The position numbers were made by a program, and so were the translations under genes. Shown in pieces: positions 32,764 to 47,361 of a stretch of 64,000 bases of DNA (positions are counted from its first letter, which is position 1; every line of letters starts with the position of its first letter). The DNA lies in NCBI GenBank assembly GCA_024509875.1, contig JAMPIV010014835.1, forward strand, positions 772,001-836,000, in the 5' to 3' direction. Source of the DNA: Oreohelix idahoensis. Lineage: Eukaryota; Mollusca; Gastropoda; Stylommatophora; Oreohelicidae. The notes beneath the pieces were generated by a model, which made no database searches, was not told where the DNA came from, and saw nothing but the letters and a program-made list of their open reading frames with translations.

Positions 32764-35700
32764 ATAATAATAATAATAAATTCTTTAAGCGCCAAACACG
32801 GCGCATAAGGCAGAAACCAGTGCTCTCCAGGTTGTTCGTTGTGACGCCACTCCTCTTAGCTCTTGCACATTATTTAGGCCCAACGTTCTTCCTTCTCTTA
32901 TTATTGTTCTTCTGAGTGTTTCTTTTGGTCTTCCTTTTTTCCGCTTACCCTCAGGAACCCAAGTGAGCGCCTGTAGTGGTATTCTGTTGTTTTGCATTCG
33001 TAGGACATGACCGATATATGACCATCGTCTTTTCCTTATATAGTCGGAGACATATTTCTGCCTAGAGTCTTCTCTTATTTGTCGATTAGTCTTGAATTCT
33101 TTCCAACTGATGTTCATGAGTTTTCTAAGACATTTGTTCTCGAATGTATTCAGCTTGTTCTCCAATGATTTTGTTATTTTCCAACTCTCACAGCCGTATG
33201 TTAACACTGAGATAACATTTGAATTAAACAGACGAAGCTTGGTATGTATATTCAATGATCGTAATTTCCAAATGTTAGATAATCTATTGAAGGCGCTAGC
33301 TGCCAAAGCAATTCTAGTATGGATTTCTCTTGTTGTGTCACCATCCTGAGTCATTTTACTGCCTAAATAATTGAAACTTTCAACTTTCTGTAGTTTTTCC
33401 CCGTTCAAGATGATATAAAAGGTCTCGTTAGAAAAGTTCATAGCTTTAGTTTTAGAGGCATTTATTTGGAGACCTATTTTAACCGAGAGATGACACAAAT
33501 TATTTATTGCTTCTTGGGATTGTCTTGGTGTTGAACTTAAGAATGCTACATCATCTGCGAAATCCAGGTCCCCCCAGGAATTTTCCATTTGTCCATTTTA
33601 TACCCAATTGTTCATTGTGGGTATAGTTTCTCATAACCCAATCAATAGCTATTCCAAAAAGTAGTGGTGACATAATACAGCCTTGTTTCACCCCTGTTTC
33701 TACTGTAAACCATTCTGTATTCCCTTTATTTGTTCTAACACAACATCTTGCATTGTCATATAGCGCTTTGATTATATTCACATATTTTGTTGGAAAACCA
33801 TAGATTGTAAGTATCTTCCACAATGATGGGCGGTGTGTAGACTATCAAAGGCTTTTTGAAAATCGACGAAGGTGATAATAAGTGGCGATTGCCTTTCCAC
33901 TGATTCTTCTATAATTGTTCTTAGTGTGAATATTTGATCAATACATGATCGTTTCGGCCTGAAACCCGCTTGTTCTTCTCTGATCTTTTCGTCAGCATGC
34001 AATTTAAGTCTTTCTAACATCATGCAACATAATAATTTTCCAGGTACTGATAATAGAGATATACCACGCCAGTTATTACAGTCTGATAGATCACCTTTCT
34101 TCGGTAACTTTACAATAATACTGTCTTTCCATTGTTGTGGTGGTTGTTCTTCTCTCCATACTTCATTTATAATATCTAAAATTCTCAAGAGGTTGTTGTC
34201 ATTAACTGCTTTAATCATTTCCCCTGAAATTTCGTCAACTCCAGCAGCTTTAAAATTTTTTAATCTTTTAACGGCTTGTTTGATCTCGTCCAGCGTGAAT
34301 TCATCGCAAGTTATTGGCAAAGTGGTTGTGGATGTTTCATTATTAAAATCAGGTGTTACTGTTGGTGGTGGTCTGTTTAGCACCTCCATGAAGTGCTCAG
34401 CCCATCTCTTCATTTGTTCTTTTTCTGTTGGTATTGAATTCCCTAATTTACCTTTAACAGGTGTTTCCATAGCAGTAGGCTGGTGACATAGTTGTTTTGT
34501 AATTTGATAAAGGCACCTACTATTACCAGTTCTTGCAGCATTTTCAGCTTCTACGGCCAGTTCATTGATGAAATGTCTTTTATCTCTTCGAGTTTTTGTC
34601 TTCACTTCTTTATTTAACAAGTTATAAGTTAGTTTGCAAGATTCAATTGCATTATGTGTACTTGCCGCTAGTAGTTTAAGTTTTGCTGTTTTCCTTTCTT
34701 GTATTTTATCCCAAGTATCTTCTCTCATCCATTTTTTCTTTTTATGTACTAGGTATCCGGTGGTCGCTACAGCTGCTTCTGTCATTGCTGTTCTCAGTTG
34801 TTCCCATTTAGTATCGATTGTCTTGGTGGTGATATCGTTGTCAATTTTGCCTAAAGCATCGAAATAGTTGTTCATTTTGACATTATATTCCTTCTTTATA
34901 TCATTTGATTGCAGTCTGTGTACATCTATTCTTCTATTTTTATTCGGTTGGTATAACTTCTTCAGTTTAATTCTCATTTTAGCTATGCAGAGGTTATGAT
35001 CGCTTCCGATCTCTGCACCTCTGTATGCTCTGACGTCTTGAACTGATGAGCGAAATTTAGCGCTTATGCAGAAGTGATCTATCTGGTTCTTAGTTCTGCC
35101 ATCAGGTGAATTCCATGTTATCTTGTGGATATTCTTATGTGGAAAGATGGTGTCTGCCACAACGAGGTTTGATATTTCACAAAGTTCTAGAAGTCTTTCG
35201 CCATTTTGATTCATACAGCCTATGCCATGAGTACCGAGATATCTTTGTACTCCATCGTTGTTGTCACCTACTTTGGCGTTAAAATCACCCATGACTGCTA
35301 TTATGTCATGCTTGGGTATTGTGTTGATGGTACTTAGAAGTGCTTCATAGAAGTCATCTTTTGTGGTATCAAGAGCGTCGTTAGTTGGTGCATAACATTG
35401 TACAATTGAGAGCTTGAAAAATCGTGTCTGAAATCTAGCTAATATTAGCCTCTCATTGATAGGTACCCAGCTGATAAGCGATGCTGCTGCTTTCTGTGTC
35501 ATTAGGATGGCTACTCCCTCTGTGTGACGATTATCATTACTACCAGAGTATATAATTTGCTTTTTTTCTTCTGAAATATATTTTATGCCCTTCCCCGTCC
35601 ATCTACACTCGCTGACACCCAATAAGTCCAACTTATAATTATCCATTTCTTTAATTACTTCTTCCAATTTTCCGTCTTGATACATAGTTCTTACATTCCA

Positions 35701-36034
35701 GTATCCAATTTTAGAAATCTCCTTAGCCCCCAAGATATTAGAGTGAGTCATGTTTACTGTCGAGCCTGGTTCTGTTTCGGTAACAATAGCTTGTTTTACG
35801 ATAGTGAATTGTTAACTCACTGATCAACCCTCCGATCCAACCGACCGATTCAAGGGTTTCGAGGTCAGTTATAGGAAAATATCTACACCACTAGATACTC
35901 TGGTGTATCTCTTATTCTATAATTTAACATAACATGGTGATATCCATCGAAATATACACATTCCTGATGTTTTTCTTTCGGCGTCTAAGGTGAGAAACGA
36001 ATTCACCTCCATCTTGGAAGGGTAGATAACTCGT
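32764..36034 (-). mobile_element. LINE A, apparently full length
   Basis: Flanked by ACCATCATTA at 32754-32763 and 36035-36044, the sequence of family X at that point. In element orientation: about 280 bp of 5' untranslated DNA, an APE endonuclease-reverse transcriptase ORF, and a tail of TTA/ATT triplets. About 3.3 kb. RTE-like by its endonuclease start (KIGYWNVRTMY) and compact size; clade assignment is tentative. Confidence 0.88.
32785..35751 (-). pseudogene. LINE A endonuclease-reverse transcriptase, frameshifted
   Basis: From an ATG at 35751. First about 240 residues: APE-type endonuclease (WNVRTMYQDGKLEEVIKEM, CRWTGKGIKYI, MGDFNAKVG, NQIDHFCIS, GSDHNL). Then reverse transcriptase (IKAVNDNNLLRILDIINEVW, LPKKGDLSDCNNWRGI, EQAGFRPKRSCIDQIF, ITFVDFQKAFDSLH, ETGVKQGCIMSPLLFGI, FADDVAFLSSTP) and a C-terminal YGCESWKITKS/RRWSYIGHVLRM region. 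Two small indels break it relative to LINE B: an extra CA near 33835 and an extra G in a G-run near 33572. The endonuclease nicks target DNA and the reverse transcriptase copies the RNA there. Confidence 0.9.
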
Positions 36035-36044
36035 ACCATCATTA

Positions 36045-36440
36045 CTTTATCAGAAAATACTCTTGTCATAACAAGTAAGACAGGAAACGCTTACGGTACA
36101 CGAGATCTTGTGCTAATCTTAGCCAAGCTGTGCCACTCCCTTGCGACTGCGAGTAATTATCTCAGCAAATCTGGGTAGCGTCAAGAAAATGTGATTATTA
36201 TCACTTACAGGGAGTGCCAAGCAATTCGACAATACTCAAATATCTGCTACTTAGCAGAAAAATAACGAAGAAAGAAAAGTGCGATAATTGAGAGCAAATA
36301 ATAAAAATCAGTACCACAAATGTACCTATACTGCCGGAGTGAAACAAAGATCGAAAGGGACCGCCCCGTTTTCTCACACCTAAGACTAACTGCATACAGA
36401 ATTATACCACAAACGTTACATACTTCCAAACCAGCTGTAG
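36045..36440 (+). repeat. Repeat family X, copy 2, right part (right end approximate)
   Basis: Continues family X after the LINE A duplication: CATTACTTTATCAGAAA, ATATCTGCTACTTAGCAG and TGTACC...GCCGGAGTGAA match 24520-24900. Confidence 0.6.
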
Positions 36441-36553
36441 GCCTACCTAACACGGCACTATGAAATAGCTATTTTACAGCACCAAAAACTATCCGTTACG
36501 GATATTCATGCCCCCGCTCACAAACAACCAAACTGACCAGACCGGTTACGCTT

Positions 36554-37075
36554 ATGGAATCTATATTGATCGGTGTGAATAACACTCGATGGGAAAACAC
36601 TGTAACAAAGATTGTGTTATGCTGTGCCAACAAGGATGCCAACCACGAAAAATCGACAGACTGCAATATAGGCTCTTCTAAACACTACTGTACTGAAAAG
36701 AACGCCAACACTGAAACTAGACCAATAATAATATGTCCCAACACCCAAATGTTAAAAGTTACCGACGATTCCCCCAGATGTCAAAATGGTGATTATGGAA
36801 CTTTCCACAACGAGGATGGGATTATTTATCGACGGACGAGGCAAGCGAAGCCTCTCCCCTTAAGACCCTCCGTCATGAAAGCGGCTCATGTATCATCATT
36901 AGGTGAACATGTATCATCATTAGGTGAACATGTTTCAGTAGGAAATACTATGAGTAACCTTAAGAAGGTTTACTTTTGGCCCTGACGGTGGGCAGATGTG
37001 CGTGAGTACATTGAAAACTGCACACACTGCCAAGCGAGAAACTCAGTCACTTGCCACCGAGATAAAGGAAGAGAG
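36554..37075 (+). pseudogene. Integrase zinc finger remnant of another LTR element
   Basis: A 143-residue frame ends NGDYGTFHNEDGIIYRRTRQ, PLRPSVMKAAHVSSLGEHVS, LKKVYFWP, then a TGA at 36984-36986. Past it the same frame reads RWADVREYIENCTHCQARN. Together this is the H2C2 integrase zinc finger (H-H...YFWP...CTHC) with one stop and a 21-bp internal duplication between the histidines. The first half of the frame is unrecognised. No core follows. Confidence 0.7.
36887..36928 (+). repeat. 21-bp direct duplication within zinc finger
   Basis: Two identical adjacent copies of CATGTATCATCATTAGGTGAA add seven residues (HVSSLGE) between the zinc-binding histidines. Confidence 0.9.
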
Positions 37076-37448
37076 GACAACTCTACGAGAGATAGAGAGA
37101 GAGAACCCTGTAGACAGTAGAACCTATTGAAGAAGTGACCGCCCCATGCAGTGAATACAAGCCTTGAAAGCCAGCGGTACCCAAAGACGCAGCAACAGAG
37201 AATGCAGTCAGCGACCCATAAATGACTGCTTGCGTCAGGGTCAGCGAACCAGAGCTTACCAAGACCCCCACTCCACCTCCAAGTGGTGGTCCTTTTAAAC
37301 AGGCTGCATCACTGCAGTCTGGCTGAGAGAGTAGGGATCGAAGAGGGAAGGCAAACCCGGTCCCAAAAAATGCCGTGCTGAAGTCGGATGTGTCGGCCGA
37401 AAGGCGCAGATATCGCAGCTTCGCTGTAAACAGACACAACGCAACCAA

Positions 37449-37464
37449 CGTCCTTTTCAGGACG
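37449..37464 (+). promoter_or_regulatory. Isolated histone-like stem-loop
   Basis: CGTCCTTTTCAGGACG: perfect stem with a TTTC-type loop, same core as modules 1-3 but without CAGCTAG in front. It lies in GC-richer DNA (37080-37520) with no convincing gene. Confidence 0.35.
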
Positions 37465-37529
37465 AACGAAGAAGAAGAAGAAAGCCAGCACGTGACAGCA
37501 CCTCGACATTTGTCACTTAGTAATTCCAC

Positions 37530-41367
<3,838 letters not shown>

Positions 41368-42316
41368 TATATGTAGGAGATTAAATTCCTTCTCCTTCTC
41401 TGACCTCCAGCAAGACAGGCATGACTTCTGGAGTATCAAGTAATGTCCTCTAATTTCCTTTAATAACAATGGTATCAAACCTAAACTGACGTGGAACCGC
41501 CAGAGCAGCAAAGTCCAATAAGCAGATAGCCTTTAGGACATGCATCAACCCGATGCATAACAACACAGTGATTCGTGAGTTGAAAACTTCTCATAACGTA
41601 GACTCTTTCCCGCCCAGGGAAAGTTGACAACTAGGCACAAAATGTCAATCATGAAAGTTAGCGACAATGATAATCAATGTAGAGCAATTACCTTCTCTTC
41701 AGGAATAAATACACAACTCACTCGCCTCCAGGCGCTTTGAATCACAAAGGGGGATATCATCTGAGATGAACCAACACTATAGAGGACTTCCATTCCCCGA
41801 ACAATATGATCATGACAGACGCTGAAAACGTGTCTATCTCTCTCGACAAAATCTGTGACATCCCCGGGCGGAAGCTTGTACAAAACCCACAACCAAAAAA
41901 ACAGACATGCGCAGAAACGTTCGATTTGAATACAATTCACACAACCCCGAAGCTATGGGCATATTCTAAGAACGACACTTAAAATCGAGCCTTATAAGGA
42001 TAGGAACTAACGATCGACGCAGGTTGCCAAACGTTTACAAGAAAAGTGGGCCTGAGCGCTCCATAAATGGACATGACCCAAGATCGGTCAAAAAACAACC
42101 GAAGGGCATAAGAACAGGTACCCACTTAAAGTAAAAAGTAACTTCAATTCCAAGAGTTATATACCTTGCCTTAGAAAAATTGAGTACACAGATACCAAAG
42201 CAAAATTCTTATGTGTAACATTCTGTTTAACTAATTGAATAACCTGAGATTTCGTTGTGATTTATTTAATAACCACACATTTGTGTTTCATTGACTGAAT
42301 AACCTAAAAATGTTGT
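41368..42316. other. No recognisable gene; left flank of composite
   Basis: Intronic DNA. Short near-repeats of TGAATAACCT occur at 42235-42310. Ends with GTTGT (42312-42316), the left target duplication of the composite LTR element. Confidence 0.6.
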
Positions 42317-43483
42317 TGTAACTGTCTTTTTCTCTTGTTGAGGTGATCACTTGCACATAGACAGTATACATGTTGCTAAGATGTGTAGTACTTGTAATGA
42401 TGAGCTGAGTGTGGGTGCAAATGAAGGCGCGAATGTGTTTAGGCTCGTATATGTTGTATCAGGCAACCCATACACTCACATGCAGTAGTCAAAGATGCTT
42501 GGACACTGCTGGCACGTTTCAAAACATTTATTGACGATAACACACATAGCATCAACAGGAACAGTCAGTGTAAACAAGGTCATGCTGACCGGAAATCGTT
42601 AGGTATACATCAGGCATTCAAAAAGGGCTGGTAAACATTTGAATATTCGTGCATGGTCAATAGCAATGTTTTTCAATAATGACAGTTCGTAGCGCCGCCC
42701 TGGTATCTCTGACTAAACGCGTCAGATACCTTAATCACTTTGACATACAGGTACAACTTGGCACTCACCGCCAATTGCACTTTATCAGGCTGTAATATAT
42801 TAGCCTTAACACAGGTCTCGTTATGGCGTCATCTGTGTACTCCATCTAAGCAGGTTAACATCAACCTTGCAGTAATGCTTATGTAGACGTAAATACCACC
42901 AATCTGCGGTTCCCACAATATATCTTCGTCACTGGACTTCTGGATAATATAAAGACTAACAGTCTTGGATGGCTACCTAGAGCACACGAATATAAGTTCT
43001 GAAATGTAGGACCGGTGAGCTGTAGTTCACAGACTAGGTAATCTTCTAACATGTTCTGTCACCGAAAGCGTAATAATGGGAAAAGTCGGTATTACCTGGA
43101 ACCGAATCCTAAGAACATAATAAGGAACTCTGTCGCCATCCCGACGCACAGAGATTCACTGGGGAGACCTGCCAACGCAGTCACTTCGAAGATTTTCCCC
43201 GAAAACACAATGGACCTCATGTCCCTCAGAAGCCAGCTTACATCCCGGCCTGACGGAATATCTCAACTTGGCGCTTAAAAAACCTGCGCATGGGCACACG
43301 CCCGAACTGTTTACCTTTGACCCTATCTTCATACAGGTCAAACACAATGAAAGGACCAACAGGGAAGATAACCCCTAATCAACCTGACATCGAAAGGTAA
43401 AGACACAGCTATTCACCTACACTAGGGTGAAAAAACATAAGCAAATAACTTGACATATGACTCCGTCGAAAATGACAGCAACA
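42317..43483 (-). repeat. Left outer LTR (3' LTR of A)
   Basis: 1,167 bp. On the plus strand it starts TGTAACTGTC and ends GACAGCAACA, so it has TG...CA ends on either strand. Confidence 0.93.
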
Positions 43484-43489
43484 TATTAC

Positions 43490-43513
43490 TACCCCCCCTC
43501 CCCCCCCCCCCCC
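43490..43513 (-). other. G-rich polypurine tract of A
   Basis: On the minus strand a run of G broken by one A lies six bases before the 3' LTR. It is the expected plus-strand primer, unusually pure in G. Confidence 0.75.
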
Positions 43514-43963
43514 TGTAAAAAAAATGCTACATCTTTTTTAAAAATATATATCTATGAGCAAGACAGCACAAGCATCAATTATGCGCTCATGAAAGAATGA
43601 ACCTAATATCAGGTACAATGGACGAACAAATAAAGCGTCTGAAGAGGATACAAATCATCTCCCAACATAAGAGAAAATATTTCTCAAAGCAAAACAAATT
43701 CAGGAGGTATCATTAAAGAACCTGAGTTGCTGGCAATACCAAGACACATATCAAACATCATTAAATACTATAACTATAGCAATATACAAATATCTTCAAT
43801 TACAATGCTATATTAGCAATATATCACTAATGGATGGACAAAATCAAATTTGTTAACTTCTTTATACATCATCCAAATAGTAAAACATTTGTATTACAAT
43901 ATATTAGGATATTAAGGACAGACCTAAGTCTGAAAGTGTATCAGGAAAACTAGGACACAAGAT
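43514..43963 (-). other. 3' untranslated region of A
   Basis: About 450 AT-rich bases between the polyprotein stop and the purine tract, with no open frame of note. Confidence 0.6.
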
Positions 43964-46900
43964 TTAATTGGAATCATGTGGGCATCTAGACAATATGTCC
44001 GCCATCACATTATCCGAACCACGGATAGCTCGCACCGTGAAATGGAAAGGCCGAAGAGCAATAGCATAACGAGTAGATCTCGAGCTCTTCAAATCCTTAC
44101 TTTGCATAGCCGTAAGAGCTTTTTGGTCGGTTTCCATAAAGAAATGCGCGCCCAGAAGGAACCTTTGTAGCTTAAGAATGGACCAAACCATAGCCAACAA
44201 TTCACGGTCTAAAACCGAGTAATTCCTTTCTGCCGCATTTAGCTTCCTAGAGATATACATTACAGGATGCAGAGTTCCTGAATACTCCTGCATAAGTGCC
44301 GCCCCAATCCCAGTGGAAGAGGCATCACTACGAAGAACAAAAGTCTTATCAATCGTTGGTAGTCTTAAGATAGGATGAGATGAGAACAAATTCTTAACCT
44401 GATCAAATGAAGATTGGCATTCTTGGGACCAACGCACCATATTAGGAGAACCTTTTTTCAATAACGATGAAAGTGGTGCCATAATGGAGGACAGATTCTC
44501 AATGAATCTTCCATAGAATTGTATTAATCCCAAGAGACTACGCACCTGCTTTTTTATCTTCGGAACCGAGATATTTAATATCTTCGAAATGTTTTGGTCC
44601 TCTGTCTTCAACAGACCATGACCAACTCGATGACCTAGGAAGGAAATTTCACTAAACCCAACAAAAGCTTTAGAGGGTTTTGCAGTCAAATTATGCTCAC
44701 GTAGAGTAGATAGCAATTCCTTTAGACCCAAATAGTGTTCTTCCCAAGTATCGCTGAAAAGACAGATGTCGTCTAAATATGCGATGACATCTGTATGATC
44801 TGATAGAATTCGTCGCATCATGCGCACGAAAGTCGCTGGGGCGTTCATAAGCCCGAAAGGCATAACATTCCATAGAAACGGACCCCTAGGTGTCGAAAAA
44901 GCAGTGAGAGGTTTGGCGTGTTCCGTCAGTGGGACTTGCCAATAACCTTTCGACAAGTCTAGTTTAGTAAAGAATTTAGCTTTAGAAAGTCTAATAAGTA
45001 GATCATCTAATAATGGCATAGGTTCAGCATCGAACTTCGTAACTTGATTTAATTTGCGATAGTCAACGCAAAGACGTATGTTATTGTCTTTCTTTCGAAC
45101 AATAACTATCGACGAAGAATAAGCTGAAGTGGATGGTTCAATTATTTGCAGTTGAATCATTTCATCCAATTCTTTCTCGACTTGTGCTTGAAAATGAATA
45201 GGTATTGGGTATGGTCTTACTCTGATCGGATTACGATCAGTAAGTATGATGTCATGTTCTATGACATCTGTGTGTCCAGGAATGTCGGTAAGGACATCCT
45301 GATATGATTGTAGCGTAGAGGATACTTGACGTTGCTCCTCAAAAGACAAGTTCGAAGAGATTGTAACGTCCCTCCACGATTCCGTTGAATTCAGTGGAAT
45401 CGCAGGAAGAGGTAAGTTAACGTCAGAAAAAATAGTTTCCTCATCCTGTATAACGGACAGGGATGAGATGTGACCATGTTGGACTGGAGAGTCGTCCGTC
45501 GGCTGGAAAATAGGCTGCAAATAGTCTGGACGTTCAATAAACTCTGTTAGCATATTTATATGGAAGGTTTGATGCTTCCCATCCACATCGACGATATAGT
45601 CGACATCGGAAATTTTGGAGACTATAGTGTATGGACCTTTCCATGAAATGAGAAGTCTATTCTCTCTTGAGGGAAGTAAGACACATGCTTTGTCTCCAGG
45701 ACAAAGTTGACGTAGGCTTTTCTTGTTAGCAAATCGCCTAGCTTTTTCTTTCGCAAATTCGGAAGATGAAGTTGCTAACCTGCACGATTCGATAATCTTT
45801 TCTCTAAGAGAAATTACATATTCATATGACGATTGTGTATCATCGTCAATATTATCAGAAGTTATCAAATCGTGTAACAAGGACATCGGACCGCGCGGTT
45901 GCGCACCAAAGACAAGTTCGAAAGGAGAAAACCCTGTATGCTCGTTGGGAACTTCTCTATAGGCAAAGAGGACTGCAGGTAAAACCCTGTCCCAATCTTC
46001 AGGATGATCCTCCGTTATCTTGCCAAGTAAGTTCTTTAGTGTCCTGTTAAGACGTTCTATCAATCCATTGGACATTGGATGATAAATACCACTGAGAGAC
46101 CTTTTAATGTCTAGCGTAGCCATTACCTGAGACATAACGTCCGAAATTAACTGAGTGCCGTGGTCCGACAGTATTTCTCCGGGGAATCCCAGACGAGAAA
46201 ATATGAGCCAAAGAGCATCAGCGATATCGACAGTTGATATGCTCTTCAGAGGAATAGCCTCTGGCCAACGCGTGCACATGTCCACGCAAGTGAGGATAAG
46301 TTGGTGTCCTCTGGCTGACTTAATCTTGAACGGACCAATGATGTCTATAGCCATTTTCTGAAACGGCCGAATCGGAATATCTGCAGCCTGAATAGGAGCA
46401 GCATGTCTCGGACCTCTAGACTTGACCTCTTGACAAATTTTGCAAGATCGGCAATAAATTCGGATGTCTTTATTCACGAATGGCCAAAAGAAGGACGCAA
46501 GGACTCTAGTTTTAGTTCTGGAAAACCCCATGTGTCCAGCACACTGAGAATCGTGTGCATGCTGAAGAATTAAGGCTCTCATACACTTAGGCACAATAAT
46601 TTGCGAGTGCATAGACTTGTCCGAGTGTTGTACCATCCGTACCAATATACCATTCTTCATAGTAATATACGATTTGTGATTAGTATTTTGATTGGGATCC
46701 CCTTTCTTTGCAAGAAGGAAGAATTTCTTCAAAGAAGGATCCTCTTCTTGACGTTTAACAAACGAGTCATGGGAAATCACCAAGTGCTCGTCTTGGCTAT
46801 CAACTTCATTACTATTATCCGATGAAGTTGGGGGATTAAGAGCTTGAGCTCTTGTCTCCACTGCATTGACCGTTTGAATGTTTTTTTCCTCCCAACTAGA

Positions 46901-47281
46901 AATTTGTTGCGGGGTGCATTCCTTAACCCCATGAATACGACCGATTATAAGATCCGCAATAGGATTAGGAAGAAGACATGCATGGACATCTCCTGTGAAG
47001 AAGGGAGTGTCAATCCTAATAATAGCAGTAGGATAACTTTCCATAGTACCACCAAATGTAACACATTTGATTGTTTTTCCAGTGGCACAGCAAGGATCTA
47101 TCAGAGACTCCCTAACCCCGACGGTAGTACATCCCGAATCGAAAAGTACTGAGACTCGCCTATCATTTATTAGACCTTTATGTAAGATGAGAGATCCTCT
47201 CCCATCATGCGCAACTGTAGCAGGTAGAGCAGGAAGAGGGTGACCACAACTTAGAGTAGATACAGTCGATGAGTCGAACAA
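43964..47281 (-). CDS. pol: Gmr1-type Pol: protease-integrase-reverse transcriptase-RNase H
   Basis: 1,105 residues without interruption. Aspartic protease with DSG at 48-50. Integrase zinc finger H243, H250, C280, C283 and YFWP-like FFWP. Integrase core with D313, D373, E409 (35 residues between the last two). Integrase C-terminal region to about 585 (WKGPYTIVSKISDVDYIVDV, FHINMLTEFIER). Reverse transcriptase from about 655, with D775 in LDLSKGYW, MPFGLMNAP and YLDD at 835-838. RNase H with D986, E1027, D1052 and D1095. All catalytic residues are present. Most Ty3/Gypsy elements have integrase last; integrase before reverse transcriptase is the arrangement known from the Gmr1 group. The TTG start is arbitrary: the frame stays open upstream toward gag, so a Gag-Pol fusion is likely. 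Confidence 0.95.
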   Translation of the reverse strand: MFDSSTVSTLSCGHPLPALPATVAHDGRGSLILHKGLINDRRVSVLFDSGCTTVGVRESLIDPCCATGKTIKCVTFGGTMESYPTAIIRIDTPFFTGDVHACLLPNPIADLIIGRIHGVKECTPQQISSWEEKNIQTVNAVETRAQALNPPTSSDNSNEVDSQDEHLVISHDSFVKRQEEDPSLKKFFLLAKKGDPNQNTNHKSYITMKNGILVRMVQHSDKSMHSQIIVPKCMRALILQHAHDSQCAGHMGFSRTKTRVLASFFWPFVNKDIRIYCRSCKICQEVKSRGPRHAAPIQAADIPIRPFQKMAIDIIGPFKIKSARGHQLILTCVDMCTRWPEAIPLKSISTVDIADALWLIFSRLGFPGEILSDHGTQLISDVMSQVMATLDIKRSLSGIYHPMSNGLIERLNRTLKNLLGKITEDHPEDWDRVLPAVLFAYREVPNEHTGFSPFELVFGAQPRGPMSLLHDLITSDNIDDDTQSSYEYVISLREKIIESCRLATSSSEFAKEKARRFANKKSLRQLCPGDKACVLLPSRENRLLISWKGPYTIVSKISDVDYIVDVDGKHQTFHINMLTEFIERPDYLQPIFQPTDDSPVQHGHISSLSVIQDEETIFSDVNLPLPAIPLNSTESWRDVTISSNLSFEEQRQVSSTLQSYQDVLTDIPGHTDVIEHDIILTDRNPIRVRPYPIPIHFQAQVEKELDEMIQLQIIEPSTSAYSSSIVIVRKKDNNIRLCVDYRKLNQVTKFDAEPMPLLDDLLIRLSKAKFFTKLDLSKGYWQVPLTEHAKPLTAFSTPRGPFLWNVMPFGLMNAPATFVRMMRRILSDHTDVIAYLDDICLFSDTWEEHYLGLKELLSTLREHNLTAKPSKAFVGFSEISFLGHRVGHGLLKTEDQNISKILNISVPKIKKQVRSLLGLIQFYGRFIENLSSIMAPLSSLLKKGSPNMVRWSQECQSSFDQVKNLFSSHPILRLPTIDKTFVLRSDASSTGIGAALMQEYSGTLHPVMYISRKLNAAERNYSVLDRELLAMVWSILKLQRFLLGAHFFMETDQKALTAMQSKDLKSSRSTRYAIALRPFHFTVRAIRGSDNVMADILSRCPHDSN

Positions 47282-47361
47282 TGTTAAGCATTGGGGGAAT
47301 TCAGTTGCTCTCCCAAAATCGAAAGCACAACCAGTGATAGCCCTAGAGTTACCACTATCAT

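Noticed and set aside
34022..34867. Plus-strand frames over LINE A (and minus-strand frames at 39264-40108 over LINE B)
   Set aside because: Antisense shadows of the endonuclease-reverse transcriptase.
43484..43520. C-run as a possible telomere or G-quadruplex regulatory site
   Set aside because: Its place just before the 3' LTR makes it the polypurine tract of element A.
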